Assembly: GCA_934047225.1 (NCBI GenBank) | Contig: OW204011.1 | Span: 14,706,339-14,770,338, forward strand | Direction: 5' to 3' | DNA from: Ypsolopha sequella | Lineage: Eukaryota > Arthropoda > Insecta > Lepidoptera > Ypsolophidae | Length of the DNA: 64,000 nucleotides | Part shown: piece by piece, positions 1-11,300 of the stretch | How the letters are laid out: the number at the start of each line of letters is the position of its first letter | Position numbering within the stretch: position 1 is the first letter of the stretch | Notes under the pieces: model-generated | The model's input: only the letters and a program-made list of their open reading frames with translations | Told to the model about the DNA's origin: nothing | Database searches by the model: none | Position numbers and translations under genes: made by a program

Positions 1-429
1 GTATTAAATTATAAAATGCATTTAAAATGTAATCTCGTTACTTATTGAGTTATTTGAAATGTTACTACAAGTTGTTTACTTAAATTTAAGTTGTAATAAT
101 AATAACCTTACAATTAACGTTATCTTGCAATATAAAAGCAAGGTTCACTTCATCACTATTCTTAACATTATGGAATAATTATAATGATGGAGTTGTGTGA
201 AGCTTAATTATAGTTGCAGCTTTGTGTTTATTAGGTCATATTTAATTAAATTTTTTTTTTAAATCCAATCATACAATATTTACATACTCATTACTCAATA
301 TTTTTATTGCAAGCATAATGTACATACCTACAATGTTCATTTGTATATATACGTTATTTATATTTATTGTCTATAAGAATAAATATTGTGTTGTGAAAGT
401 CAAATTACTTATGTGGATTAGTTGACAGT
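1..429. other. AT-rich intergenic DNA
   Basis: Strongly AT-rich sequence with no coding signal, no tRNA-like promoter and no clear repeat. I see nothing I can name here. Confidence 0.5.
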
Positions 430-658
430 CTTAGGAGGATATGTCACGGTTGCAACGTTCATCGGTACTTAGGAGGATATGTCACGGTTGCAACGTTCAT
501 CGGTACTTAGGAGGATATGTCACGGTTGCAACGTTCATCGATACTTAGGAGGATATGTCACGGTTGCAACGTTCATCGGTACTTAGGAGGATATGTCACG
601 GTTGCAACGTTCATCGGTACTTAGGAGGATATGTCACGGTTGCAACGTTCATCGGTAC
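430..658. repeat. 38-bp minisatellite, six copies
   Basis: Six head-to-tail copies of a 38-bp unit beginning CTTAGGAGGATATGTCACGG. The copies are almost identical; one unit has CGATA where the others have CGGTA. There are no unique spacers between units, so this is a simple tandem array and not a CRISPR. The near-identity suggests recent expansion and probable length polymorphism. Confidence 0.95.
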
Positions 659-1009
659 TCGATGCGGAAAAAGTCGCAGTGTAAGAGGGACGGACTCCGG
701 AAGAACAGCGAAATTACAGTTCTAAATTAATATAAAATTAACTAAAAATACTGGCAAGTACATATAATAAAATATTATTAAGGCCAGCGTGTCATTCCTA
801 TTTGTCACAACTATGAGAAAAGTGTCGATAAAGACCTCATTTCAATAGTTATTTCTTCAATCGGAAACTAGGAAAATGTACCTAAAATTAATATACTTAT
901 TTATAAAACCGATGGCCTCTTCTGATAAGCAGGTAAACTATTTCAACCAGTGTTACCTCAGTGTCAGAGTCATAAATTGTACATGCTTGCCGCTAACCAG
1001 TTCATTCAA
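659..1009. other. Intergenic DNA, nothing recognised
   Basis: AT-rich sequence following the minisatellite. No convincing gene, RNA or repeat structure is visible. Confidence 0.4.
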
Positions 1010-1290
1010 CTGATTTTATCATACTTCATTCAAATACACTGTCATCATAAAATTTTCTTATTATTATTATTATATATATTCTTTTTTTTTGTTTGTCAAT
1101 GTCATAATAAAATTCTACCTCTCCCCACTGCTGTTCAGTATAAATTTTCCCCACAACACTTGTTGGCTGGAAGAAACCTCCTGTAAAGGTAAGCCCGCTT
1201 TTATGTATAAATATACATATATATATATATATTTTATTTTGTTGTCTTAGTTTATGTTTCTGTGTACAATAAAGGATATAAAATATGAAT
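1010..1290 (+). repeat. Interspersed repeat 3' end, copy 1
   Basis: The stretch TTGGCTGGAAGAAACCTC followed by a T-rich region and TGTACAATAAAGGAT resembles a second copy at 1930-2180, which has TTGTCTGGAAGAAATCTGTC and GTGCACAATAAAG. Both end in an AATAAA-type signal. They look like degenerate 3' ends of a SINE or LINE; the family cannot be named without a library. Confidence 0.4.
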
Positions 1291-1929
1291 GATTCGGTAT
1301 TTGTTAACAAATTAAAGATTCTACTTAAAAATTAACAATGCAAAACGAAAGGTTTACTTAAGGCGATTACTGTCGCCAAATTAGCAGCTCGATGTTTGTC
1401 GGTACAAATATCGACGGAAACAACATTAAAATAACGTTTATATAACATAGTGGCAATGCATAGTGGCTGTTGCGACGCTCGCTGCGTCCTTGATAGGGCG
1501 AAATAGGAGAAAATAATACTTTTCACATGGACGTGATTGTTTGATTGAATAATCCTATGTTATCTTTATAGCTATCAAGTTTATATCTATTTATCAAAGC
1601 ATAAATGTATTAAATAGGCTAAGCGTGGTTTGAAAAAGAAAAATGTTGCATGTTGTCTTAGTGTTGATAATTCATAATACATTTTTTCAATATTTTTGGT
1701 TGCACTATAAACTAGGAGTAAGCTTTGGAAGTACCTATTTGACTATACTAAGCCCCTTAAGTAATCTATATACATATTTATTTTATTTGTTTGTACCACA
1801 TACATTAAAACACATTCAATCAATCATTATAGATTGGTATGTATTTTGACATGTAGATAATTTAATATTTAGGTAACATAAGAAATAAGTTATTTATTAT
1901 ATTATAGTCACTGACTAAATTTAGCAGCG

Positions 1930-2180
1930 CCCTTACAGGGTCCTTGTTTGATACTTATTATTCGAGACACCTTTTGTACAACAAGAAAGCTAAATAAATT
2001 TTTATCTTATCTATTTTCTTTACACCACCTACGCACCATCCTCTATTTTACATTATCTATCACCCAAAGGTTGTCTGGAAGAAATCTGTCAAACAATAAG
2101 ACCACCCATTGTACCCTCTCTAACATATTTTATAACTTCTTTTGTTTCCGTGCACAATAAAGATAATAACAATAAATATG
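1930..2180 (+). repeat. Interspersed repeat 3' end, copy 2
   Basis: Second diverged copy of the repeat at 1010-1290, with the shared CTGGAAGAAA core and terminal CACAATAAAGATAAT. No protein-coding content is visible. Confidence 0.4.
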
Positions 2181-2304
2181 TTACATTATAGATTTATCAG
2201 TAGGATATATATATTCTTAAGCATTGTAGGCGTCCACAGGCTGCTTCAGTGCAGACAGAACTCTTCATGCTGCTATATGTAGTCGATGAAATATACTGTG
2301 CTCA

Positions 2305-2697
2305 CACACTAGGTGGTTCGGTCTCAGATTAATAAAATTCATGAAACATATACCGCGTTCACACACAATGTGAATCGGTCTCAGATTGATAAAATTCATG
2401 AAACATATACCGCGTTCACACACAATGTGAATCGGTCTCAGATTGATAAAATTCATGAAACATATACCGCGTTCACACACAATGTGAATCGGTCTCAGCT
2501 TGATAAAGTTCATGAAACATATACCGCGTTCGCACACAAGGTGGGTCGGTCTCAGATTGATAAAATTCATGAACCATATACCGCGTTCGCACACAAGGTG
2601 GGTCGGTCTCAGATTGATAAAATTCATTAAACATATACCGCGTTCGCACACAAGGTGGGTCGGTCTCAGATTGTAGTTGATGAAATACCGCTTTCAC
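2305..2697. repeat. 57-bp minisatellite, about 6-7 copies
   Basis: Head-to-tail 57-bp units built around CGGTCTCAGATTGATAAAAT and CATATACCGCGTTCRCACAC. Units near the right end share GGTGGGTCGG where units to the left have GTGAATCGG, so variants spread locally. Because 57 is a multiple of three, both strands stay open for more than 100 codons; these open frames are a by-product of the repeat and not genes. Confidence 0.93.
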
Positions 2698-3660
2698 ACT
2701 GTGAATCGGCCTCAGGCACCAACAGCAAAATCTAGTAAGAAAACAATCAATTACTTATACTGAACAGAGCTAAACCCTTAAACTTTTGCATCGTCCATCG
2801 CCTATATTTTATGTAAATATTTGTGTACCCAATATATGCTTCAAACCAACTTCCAATACTTTCATTCCTCACTCACCATTATTTTATTTATTTATTTTTA
2901 TTACAAGACATTTGCTACTGTTTGTTATATCATAACAGGTGAGTCAGCCATTAAAAGTTAACTTGAAATTACTTGTTGAAAGTGTAACTGTAGGGTCCAA
3001 AAGCATAACTTCCTTAACAAATACAAGGTTTACTGGTCCTCAATAAAGAATTAATCAATACAATGGATTAAAATCCATAGCCAGAATAATAATAATAAAG
3101 AATGGTATTACCTCACTCTTCCTTGTGCATTTGGACACACTAAGTTATGAAAATATAAATATATACCCATACCACCATGTCGTCTGGTCGGTTTCACATT
3201 GATTTACACATTTCTCAAAACCTTACTGTTTCCAATATTTGTACCTATTTTTGTTTACAGCTGTAACCCTCCTTGGCAGTACTTCAACAAAACTGAAAAT
3301 AATTTCCTGAAAGTAAACCCTGAAAGTATGATATTGTGCACTCCCTCTTTATTATTGAATTTCCTCGATTTCACTCTTATAATGTGCATTCAAATTCTGA
3401 AAAATTACAACTTAAAGCCAATATACTGAAAATAATCATTCTCAACTCCTTCACAGTGGTTAGTAGGAATTTCCTCCAATCAAAAACTCCATGCAGTTTT
3501 ATTTTACTGACATTAAGAAAAACCTGAAAGGTATTTCCTGCAAGTGTGATCCTTGCACCATAACTGTATATTATAAATTTCCATTTATCTTTTTCACTCT
3601 TATTTCATGTGTGTTCACATTATATATTAAATTGTAGCTTCTAGTCAATATCCTTATTTG
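2698..3660. other. Intergenic DNA, nothing recognised
   Basis: AT-rich unique-looking sequence. Short open frames occur by chance, with no splice signals or homology I recognise. Confidence 0.4.
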
Positions 3661-3891
3661 TTGTGTATCTCCAAAATTGTTTTCCAAGTAACATTATTGC
3701 ATAAACTTATGGTCACTGGCTCAATTATGTCCATGCATTTATTTCACCGAAGAAAATAAATATAATGATCAAACATTCCATGACATACAATCTCTGTATA
3801 ACACTCCTTTCAAAGACACAAGCCTAGTATTACTCGATCAATAAATTGATTCAGAATAATTTTCAGTAGGTATCACAGCATAATATCACAG
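3661..3891 (+). repeat. Direct duplication of about 231 bp, copy 1
   Basis: The segment starting TGTGTATCTCCAAAATTG is repeated nearly base for base at 3972-4203, with only a few substitutions (for example CATGACATAC versus CATTACATAC). The copies are separated by about 80 bp. This is a recent local tandem-type duplication. Confidence 0.9.
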
Positions 3892-3971
3892 CGTGAATAT
3901 ATTCCAGATTCCAGTCACAGATTTCCTTCAATACTCACTTGCTTAATAACTCATGTTTGTTTATTTATTTT

Positions 3972-4203
3972 TGTATGTGTATCTCCAAAATTGTTTTCCA
4001 AGTAACATTATTGCATAAACTTATGGTCACTGGCTCAATTATGTCCATGCATTTATTTCACCGAAGAAAATAAATATAATGATCAAACATTCCATTACAT
4101 ACAATCTCTGTATAACATTCCTTTCAAAGACACAAGCCTAGTGTTACTCGATCAGTAAATTGATTTAGAATAATTTTCAGTAGGTATCACAGCATAATAT
4201 CAC
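3972..4203 (+). repeat. Direct duplication of about 231 bp, copy 2
   Basis: Second copy of the segment at 3661-3891. It ends at the shared CAGCATAATATCACA, after which the two copies diverge. Confidence 0.9.
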
Positions 4204-4916
4204 ATTTTTCAGTTTTTCTTAGATACCAGCGTTCCGTAATCTAGAGTTTAGCCTCCATTTGTTTGTTTTTCCATCATTTTCTGAACATTTTTCCATTTCT
4301 TTCTGATGCAAATTGATAGTCCTGTAGCGGGGTCAATGACCGCTCTGGTTGTTTCACAATTTAAAGTAGATGAGGTTTAAGTACTTAATTACACTTAACT
4401 TTGTTTAAAAGTTATTGTTATCGTCTAATAGGGCTATGAAAAACTATTATTTCACTTTATGCAGCCCATTTTGATCTTGAAAACACAACTGAAAACGTCA
4501 CGCCACCATTTTACAACGCAATCTTTCTTTTTGTTTCTGAGCGGTTTTATTTGGGCTTTTAGGTATATTTATAGCACTTCTGAATTGATAATGTTCTCTA
4601 ATGATATACTATAAATAAGACAGATGGATAAGATATTTTGATATAGTTTTATTGGGGACACTATCACCTCTTACAGAGTCTTACAATAATACCGCCAAAA
4701 CTGCCAATTGACAGCTGAGTGTTGCTAGCTGTCTCACAATGAATATCCTTACTTGACTATGATTATTTAAAATAACAAATACATGTAATAAAAACCTGTA
4801 ATAGCTAACAATATAATTATAAATTAAAATAACCTACAAATAAATAGTAAATATGTATATCTAAATAAAAAAGCCCTAAAACATTATGACAAATAAAAAT
4901 ATAGGTACTAAGCCCC
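4204..4916. other. Intergenic DNA upstream of SP1
   Basis: AT-rich sequence between the local duplication and the conserved SP1 upstream block. I see no gene or named repeat. Confidence 0.4.
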
Positions 4917-5160
4917 AGCTCTTGGGTCAATAGGGCGTCGAAAAACGCGTCGACAGTTCGACAGTAGGGTTTCGACACCGAACGGCGCAAATATGTAGCC
5001 CTCTCCGAGAAAAGCATACTTGGGCCGTAGGTTTTCTGCTGACTCCACAGCCAAGCCAGCCCTGGCTAAGGTCACCTGAAGGGGGACGGGGTGACACTTC
5101 ATCAATGTACAGTTTTGACTTTGTTACGACCTGCATGCAGCCAGACACAAGGTAAATATT
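4917..5160 (+). other. Duplicated upstream block of SP1
   Basis: This block, from CAGCTCTTGGGTCAATAGGG to GCAGCCAGACACAAGG, is found in inverted orientation upstream of SP2 between about 33290 and 34030. The SP2 copy is interrupted by a GC-rich MITE. The match shows that the duplication creating SP1 and SP2 included their promoters and at least 350 bp of upstream DNA. It may contain shared regulatory sites, but none is recognised individually. Confidence 0.75.
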
Positions 5161-5217
5161 TAAATTGCCTTACATTTTCCAATATTTACATAACATTAAA
5201 ATCGATCTTCGAAAGAG

Positions 5218-5224
5218 TATATAA
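5218..5224 (+). promoter_or_regulatory. TATA box of SP1
   Basis: TATATAA lies 58 bp upstream of the SP1 start codon, leaving room for a 5' UTR of roughly 30 bases. The counterpart in SP2 (TATATAAA at 33225-33232, minus strand) has the same spacing, and the sequence between TATA box and ATG is conserved in both genes. Confidence 0.75.
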
Positions 5225-5281
5225 GAGCTGGCACTAAGCCTACAGCACTTTTAAAATTTGCCAAAAGTAATAATTGACAGA

Positions 5282-5317
5282 ATGAAGTCTCTGTTAGTCG
5301 CTTTTCTCATCGTCGTG
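5282..5317 (+). CDS. SP1 exon 1 (signal peptide start)
   Basis: Twelve codons, MKSLLVAFLIVV, followed by donor GTAAGTTA. Phase 0. It matches SP2 exon 1 at 33 of 36 bases, and intron sequence beyond the donor is also shared. Confidence 0.78.
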
Positions 5318-8300
5318 GTAAGTTATTAAACATTATATTTTTGGATTTTTGTCACAATTATTATGTTTTGTTTTTAAAATGCTGCTACTGCCTGTTATCA
5401 TACATTTTTCAGGTTTGCTAATCTCTCTACTAGATATAAAAATGTTTTAAGGAACTGATATACCGGTTTCGCAACAAAAAGTATTATTTTTTATTATTAT
5501 TTTTTTATTATATTATGTCTTAATGGTATCAAAAAAAACCGACACAATTTTTTTCATTTGCAAGTGGATATAGTTGTTTGTCCACGCCTCGTATGGGATG
5601 GGGACAGGTCCTCTAAAGGCCGTTTTACATGATTCATATTATGATTCTGTTCTAATGCCGTCTCTTTTGCACGCGTGAAAAACCTCTGACTCCATCCTAC
5701 TTTCAAATCATTTTATGATTCACCCAAGTCGGCCTTTTTAGATCCCATACGAGGCGCGGACAAAGAACTATCTACCTGCAAATGAAAAAAATTGTGTCGG
5801 TTTTTGTTGATACCATTAAGACATAATATAGTAAAAAATAATAAAGAATTTGAACATCACTTCCGTGATCGACTTCACGAAATAATTTTGCAGATCAAGG
5901 CTCTTCTGAGCCAGTCTTCAATAATTTATATCTTCGCTAGCTTTTGCCCGCGACTTCGTCCACGTGGGTTTTCGGTTATAAATTCAAGTCAGGTTTTCCC
6001 ATAGAATTTTAATACCCCGTCGTCGGGTCAGGCAAAACGATTATTCTTCAAAAAGTCACAACCTCGTAGATTTAAAGTTTAAAGTCGATAAACAAGGAAT
6101 GTCATTTTCTTTACAAACTTTTACAACCCGTTTCATTCTTTTAGGGGATGATTTTTTAAATATTGCATCTTTGTATGATAATAATTAATACCTATATTAT
6201 AAGTATGTTTTATAATTTTCATGTATTATTAACTAATTAATATTACACAATATAACTTTAAATATGTACAATAAATAAAAGAAAATTCAAAACTTGAAAT
6301 ATATTTCGGCCCTTAGTGGGCCGTCATCAGTCAAGTCAAGCCACTAAGGGCCGAAATGTATTTCAAGTTTTAAATTTTCTTTTATTTATTGTATATATTT
6401 AAAGTTATATTGTGTAATTCTAAATAAAAAGCTAATAGAGGCATATTATATATTTATTAACTAATTAATATGTATTATATTATATCTATTATATATAATT
6501 ATTATCTGTATTATATCTATCATAATTTATTTCATTATTACTGGCCTCATAATTGATTGATTGTAAGTACATAAGAAGTTTTTCCATTATCTTTTAAAAA
6601 ATATAATTATATTTTGTAGCCTTGTAAATTGATGTTTTTCTTGTTTAATTTAAATTTAATTCTCAGATTAATTTCTAAATTTGTAAATGTTTATTTTTAT
6701 TTACTCTTATTAGTGTATAAGGTAGAAACACTTTAGTACACCAAAGCCCATTGTTAAAAATTTTTGCTAATCGCTCTTAAGACGCCGCGGTTCAAGCTTG
6801 GCTTAGTTTGGGGTTTGTAACTAATTTAATAACGCTCAAATGAACAAGCTCCATTTTTTTTACAAAGTAATTTTATTTAAAACATTATTAAGAGTGCGAG
6901 ACTCACCGCGTTTATTTTTTATATTTTCCCGAATTTTATAATTTATTTATTAATTAATTTGTTAACAACAAGCTTCAAATTTAATTTTTCCATACAAACG
7001 TTTTCACCTCATTCTTAGGGATTTATTTTCGTTACATACCTTTTTTGAAATTTTTCAAAGGTGTTTCGAAATCGGTGCAAGTAAACTTAGCTAAACTGTA
7101 TATTTTTACAAAAGCGGTTTCGCAGCTGGATTGTGAAAAATCCGCCTTATTCTAATGAATCGAAACAGAACACTTATATTCAAAATTTACTCAAATAGTT
7201 ATTCAACAAAACCTTATTACCTATGTATTGTGTATGTTGTCATCGCAAAGTTTCCAATGGTTTCTGTAAATTATAAATTTCAAAAATTTTTTTTTTTTTT
7301 TAGTTATGTAGGTTGTCCATAATACTTTTTTAAGCAGTGGTAGCTCAGGTATAGAACGCTGGCCTCTCAATCTTGAGATCCAGGCTCGATCCCCGGTCGG
7401 GCATAAACCAATGAGTTTTTCGGAATTTATGTGTATATTTGTTCTTACTTACCACTTGCTGAACGATGAAGGAAAACATAGTAACCATACCTGCATGCCA
7501 TAGAAAGCGTGTATTTGTGCCCGGAGTACGGCGATAGGGCCTACCACCCATCAAGTTGGGATGTCAAATCTAGGCATCAGGTTTCATACTACCCTGCCGA
7601 AATTTCCATAATTCCATAATTTCCAGTTTAAACTTATTCTCTGACCTCCTTTAGAAGTTTGTTGTAAAATCTTATACCATGTCCTACGAAAGAGGTGCAC
7701 ACCTTGGCGAGTCTGATTTTTGGAAAAGCCAGATATGCTTATTTCTGGTTTCTTTACAGTGTTGCTGTTCTGAGTTGGTGACTAAGCCTTGTGTGCTTGG
7801 GAAAGACTGACATTTTTTTTCTGACAAATCTAAGAACTTTGTAAATAAATACACAAGTAACAGTTAATATGTTATATCACCTATCACCTATAACAGTTCA
7901 GTAGCTTCGTATCAACATTGATGAATGAACCTTGTTGTTCCACAGGTGGTGTTCTGCTCCTACACTCAGCAAGCAATGGCGCAATTCGGTAAGTACAGTT
8001 GACTCGTGCAAAGTTACACCCATTTTAAATAGACACATTCACATTATGAACTCTTCTATTCAGGGTACTTGAAATTTTGACTTGACTTGTCTTGAATTTT
8101 GGTCAACGACGACAATATACGACGTATCGAAAAAAAATATAATTTTTTTCGTTTACCGGTCACCAAAAATCCGTCTACGTCCAGCAGCCTGTATTGTATT
8201 CTATTGCTATTGCAGTGATGCAGTGCTGCTGAAAGTCAAACATGTTATTTTCGTAGGAAGCCGAAGTCAGAATAGAACCGAATCTGTTCGGTTCTGGCTT

Positions 8301-11300
8301 CGGCTACCTACGAAAATGCAGCAACACTGCATACGAAAATGCAGTAGCACTGCATACGCGCTGCAATAGAGAATAGAATAGAATATAGTTTATTTGCGTA
8401 ATTAGGTACATTACGCAAATAAACTATATTAGAATACTATAGAATACGGTAATGGAGCCGCTGCTGGCTGTGTGGTTCGAACGAGGTCTAATCTCAAATA
8501 ACTTGTTTTCTGGAGATTTAGGTTTTAAGACGAAAAGTCAGATAGTTGCTAAAACGATACTAAACAAGGGCCAGCCAGCCAGGTTGCCAAATAAAAAAAA
8601 AAAAAACTATAAATAAAAATATTTGGGGTACTTATTTATTTATTTATTAGAAAAGGCACATCAACAATGTAAACACATAACATCTATAATACACATGAAA
8701 AGTTCTAAAACTAATGTTTACATCTATAACAGATATGCACAACATTCATAATTAACGTGATACATAAATTAAATTTAACACAAAACTAAATACATTAAAA
8801 AACAAAAAATTAAACTGGCATGCAAGAAAGAAAAATTTAATTGGGATATATTGTTAATAATTTAGACTTAAAAAGAATTAAAACTTATTTTCCTTTTCAC
8901 CGCAGTTAGATAGGTTTGTTAGGGTGTCAACAAACTATAATGGAATTCTTAAAGAAATTCACTCTTATTCTATCATGTCATTGAAACATGGAGAAATAAT
9001 TAAGTTTACATTATAACACGCGTGCATTCACAGGTAATTTTCATAACATCAAACATGAGTAATCTGATCTGACACTGCAAGACCCTCGAATAAAATTTAA
9101 TTGGGACAAGACCGATTGCATTACATTGCATTTATACAAACTTATGTTCTAACTATTCCGAATAAGTTTCGTTCGGAGACGCGGCTCAGACACTTTACCT
9201 GGGTATCAAATACGAGATCAAGAAATAATTTTGTCCGGAAATGCGGCTCGGCCTTCGTCAGTCGAATATCATATATCAATATCAATATCAATATCGACTG
9301 ACGACGATCCCAAGTGGGTCGAGATATATACAAGGTGACTTTTTGATCATCGTCCAAATTCATACTGGTGGCTTGGTAAGTGATCAGTATTTTGGATCAG
9401 TAACAATTTTTGTGAAATTCGTAAAATGAAATTTCGGCTTCCCATATAAATTCAGTTCCAGTCCCGAGTGAATCACTATGGGGAGTCAAAATTTCATTTC
9501 ACGAATTTCACCAAAATTTTTATTGATGCATGATACTAATCACTTACCAAGCCACCAGTATGAATTTGAACGATGATCAAAAAGTCACCTTGTATATATC
9601 GAAAGTTTTCTTTTTTATTCAATTTATACTACAATATTCATAAAAGTCTGTATATTTAATATAAATAAATCAACAGGTGGTCTTCCTAGTCCTTCAAGCC
9701 TTCCGGTACCGGGTAAGTTTTTCATTCCTGCCTCTCAAAGGAGACTTTATGTGCATAGTATTTGTTCCTACTTACAGGCCCACAAAGTTATCTGACCCGG
9801 TGACGGCGCGTCGCTAGAGTCGAACCCAGTGTTGCCGTCAATTGAAAGTTGGCGATTTTTAGGTTACAATCAGTTCGGTCCGGTTCGGTTCCTTAAAAAA
9901 CTAGATTGACGTTGATAAAAATATTATGTAGTGGAGACTTTTCAAGGAAAATATGTAAATACATATTAAATAAACCACCTGTAAGGAAATCTTTAAAGGA
10001 AGTGTTTTAAGGAAATGTTTATAGGAAGTTTGAAGTTTTTAAGCATGAATAAAAAATTTAACACAAAAAAATTACCAATTATATTTTAATATTATAATTG
10101 TGATCAAGTAAACAATTTAATGGTTTAATTCCAGATATTCCCGAACCCGAATCACCTGTTTCATCATCCTCAGAATCGCTACTTTCACTTTCACTGTCAT
10201 TGTTCAAAGTAATGATGAACGGTTCATCTAAATAACCATCTTTATCTATATATTCGTTTTCAATTTTTTTCACATGTCCACAATGCTTTTGCCATTCTTC
10301 TGCCGATATTGCATTAAATCCATTTGAGATTAATTGCGGCATTTCTGAATCGATTTTTCCAATATTGTGGTCGGCAACATTCACAGAGTGACATATTCAA
10401 GATGGCGACTTTATTTCCTGTTTTCGCCACCGGTTCAGATAAGTTTGTAACGCTGTACCTATGAACCCCATAATTTATTTTGTGCCGGTTGATGGGCATG
10501 CACCAATGAGTTTTCCGGCATTTAAAATAAAACGTCGTAAGGAAACTGCAAGCCCTAAAAAGTGTGTATTTGTTCCTGAAGTACGTCGATAGGGCTCACC
10601 AGAGCTGTCATATGGACCAAATAAAAAGTCCGTAAAAGACCGAAAACGTATAAAAAGTCCTAAATCATCAAATAGGACTTTTTCAACCGTGAGCGAGTCC
10701 GCGGACCACGGACCGATCGGACTTTTTCGGGCTTCGGGTTAGTCCGTTCGGTCCGTTGGTCCGTTGCTGGTCCGTTGTGTGTAACGAAATGATTATGGAT
10801 GGTTTTATGCAAGTATAGCATGACAAAATAATGTTATTCGAAGGATGTGATGACGAGTTGACGACTAAGAATCGAAATATATGTTTTGCAGGTATGTATT
10901 CATTCATATTTTCGTCATATTGTCCATACTTAATTTTGTTTTGGTTTTGACTATATATAAAGCTACTACAAAACGGTAACTCACTGACTGACTGACTGAC
11001 ATGGTTGTTTAGTTTGAAGGAGTCTTTTGACATGGTAGTAATGTATGAAAACAATGTCAGTTGTCTAATACTGAGTGGGGAAAAACCTTGACATTTGACA
11101 TTTGACTTGGTTTTTTGACATTTTAGTGAGACGTGTCGTTGTATGGGAGTTTTGAAAAATTTTTCGAGTGAGTAGGCGAGCCCGAAGGGCGAGCCTACGA
11201 ACGAGCACGAACGAGCGAGCGAGCGAAGTTCGTAGTGATGTACCTGGGTACTAGGGATGGGAAAGATTGACAGTCTTGACAGAACGAGCCCGCGAGCGCG

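Noticed and set aside
430..658. CRISPR-like array
   Set aside because: There are no unique spacers; the 38-bp units are contiguous, and the genome is eukaryotic.
2265..2697. Open frames of 74-128 codons on both strands as a repetitive protein gene
   Set aside because: They come from a 57-bp tandem repeat, a multiple of three, and are open in several frames at once; no promoter, signal peptide or splice context.
7335..7410. Functional tRNA gene
   Set aside because: Box A- and B-like motifs are present but there is no paired acceptor stem, and the sequence runs into a SINE body shared with other copies.
10314..10499. 61-codon minus-strand frame as an upstream exon of the transposase-like fragment
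   Set aside because: It overlaps the other frame out of phase and has no recognisable motif.
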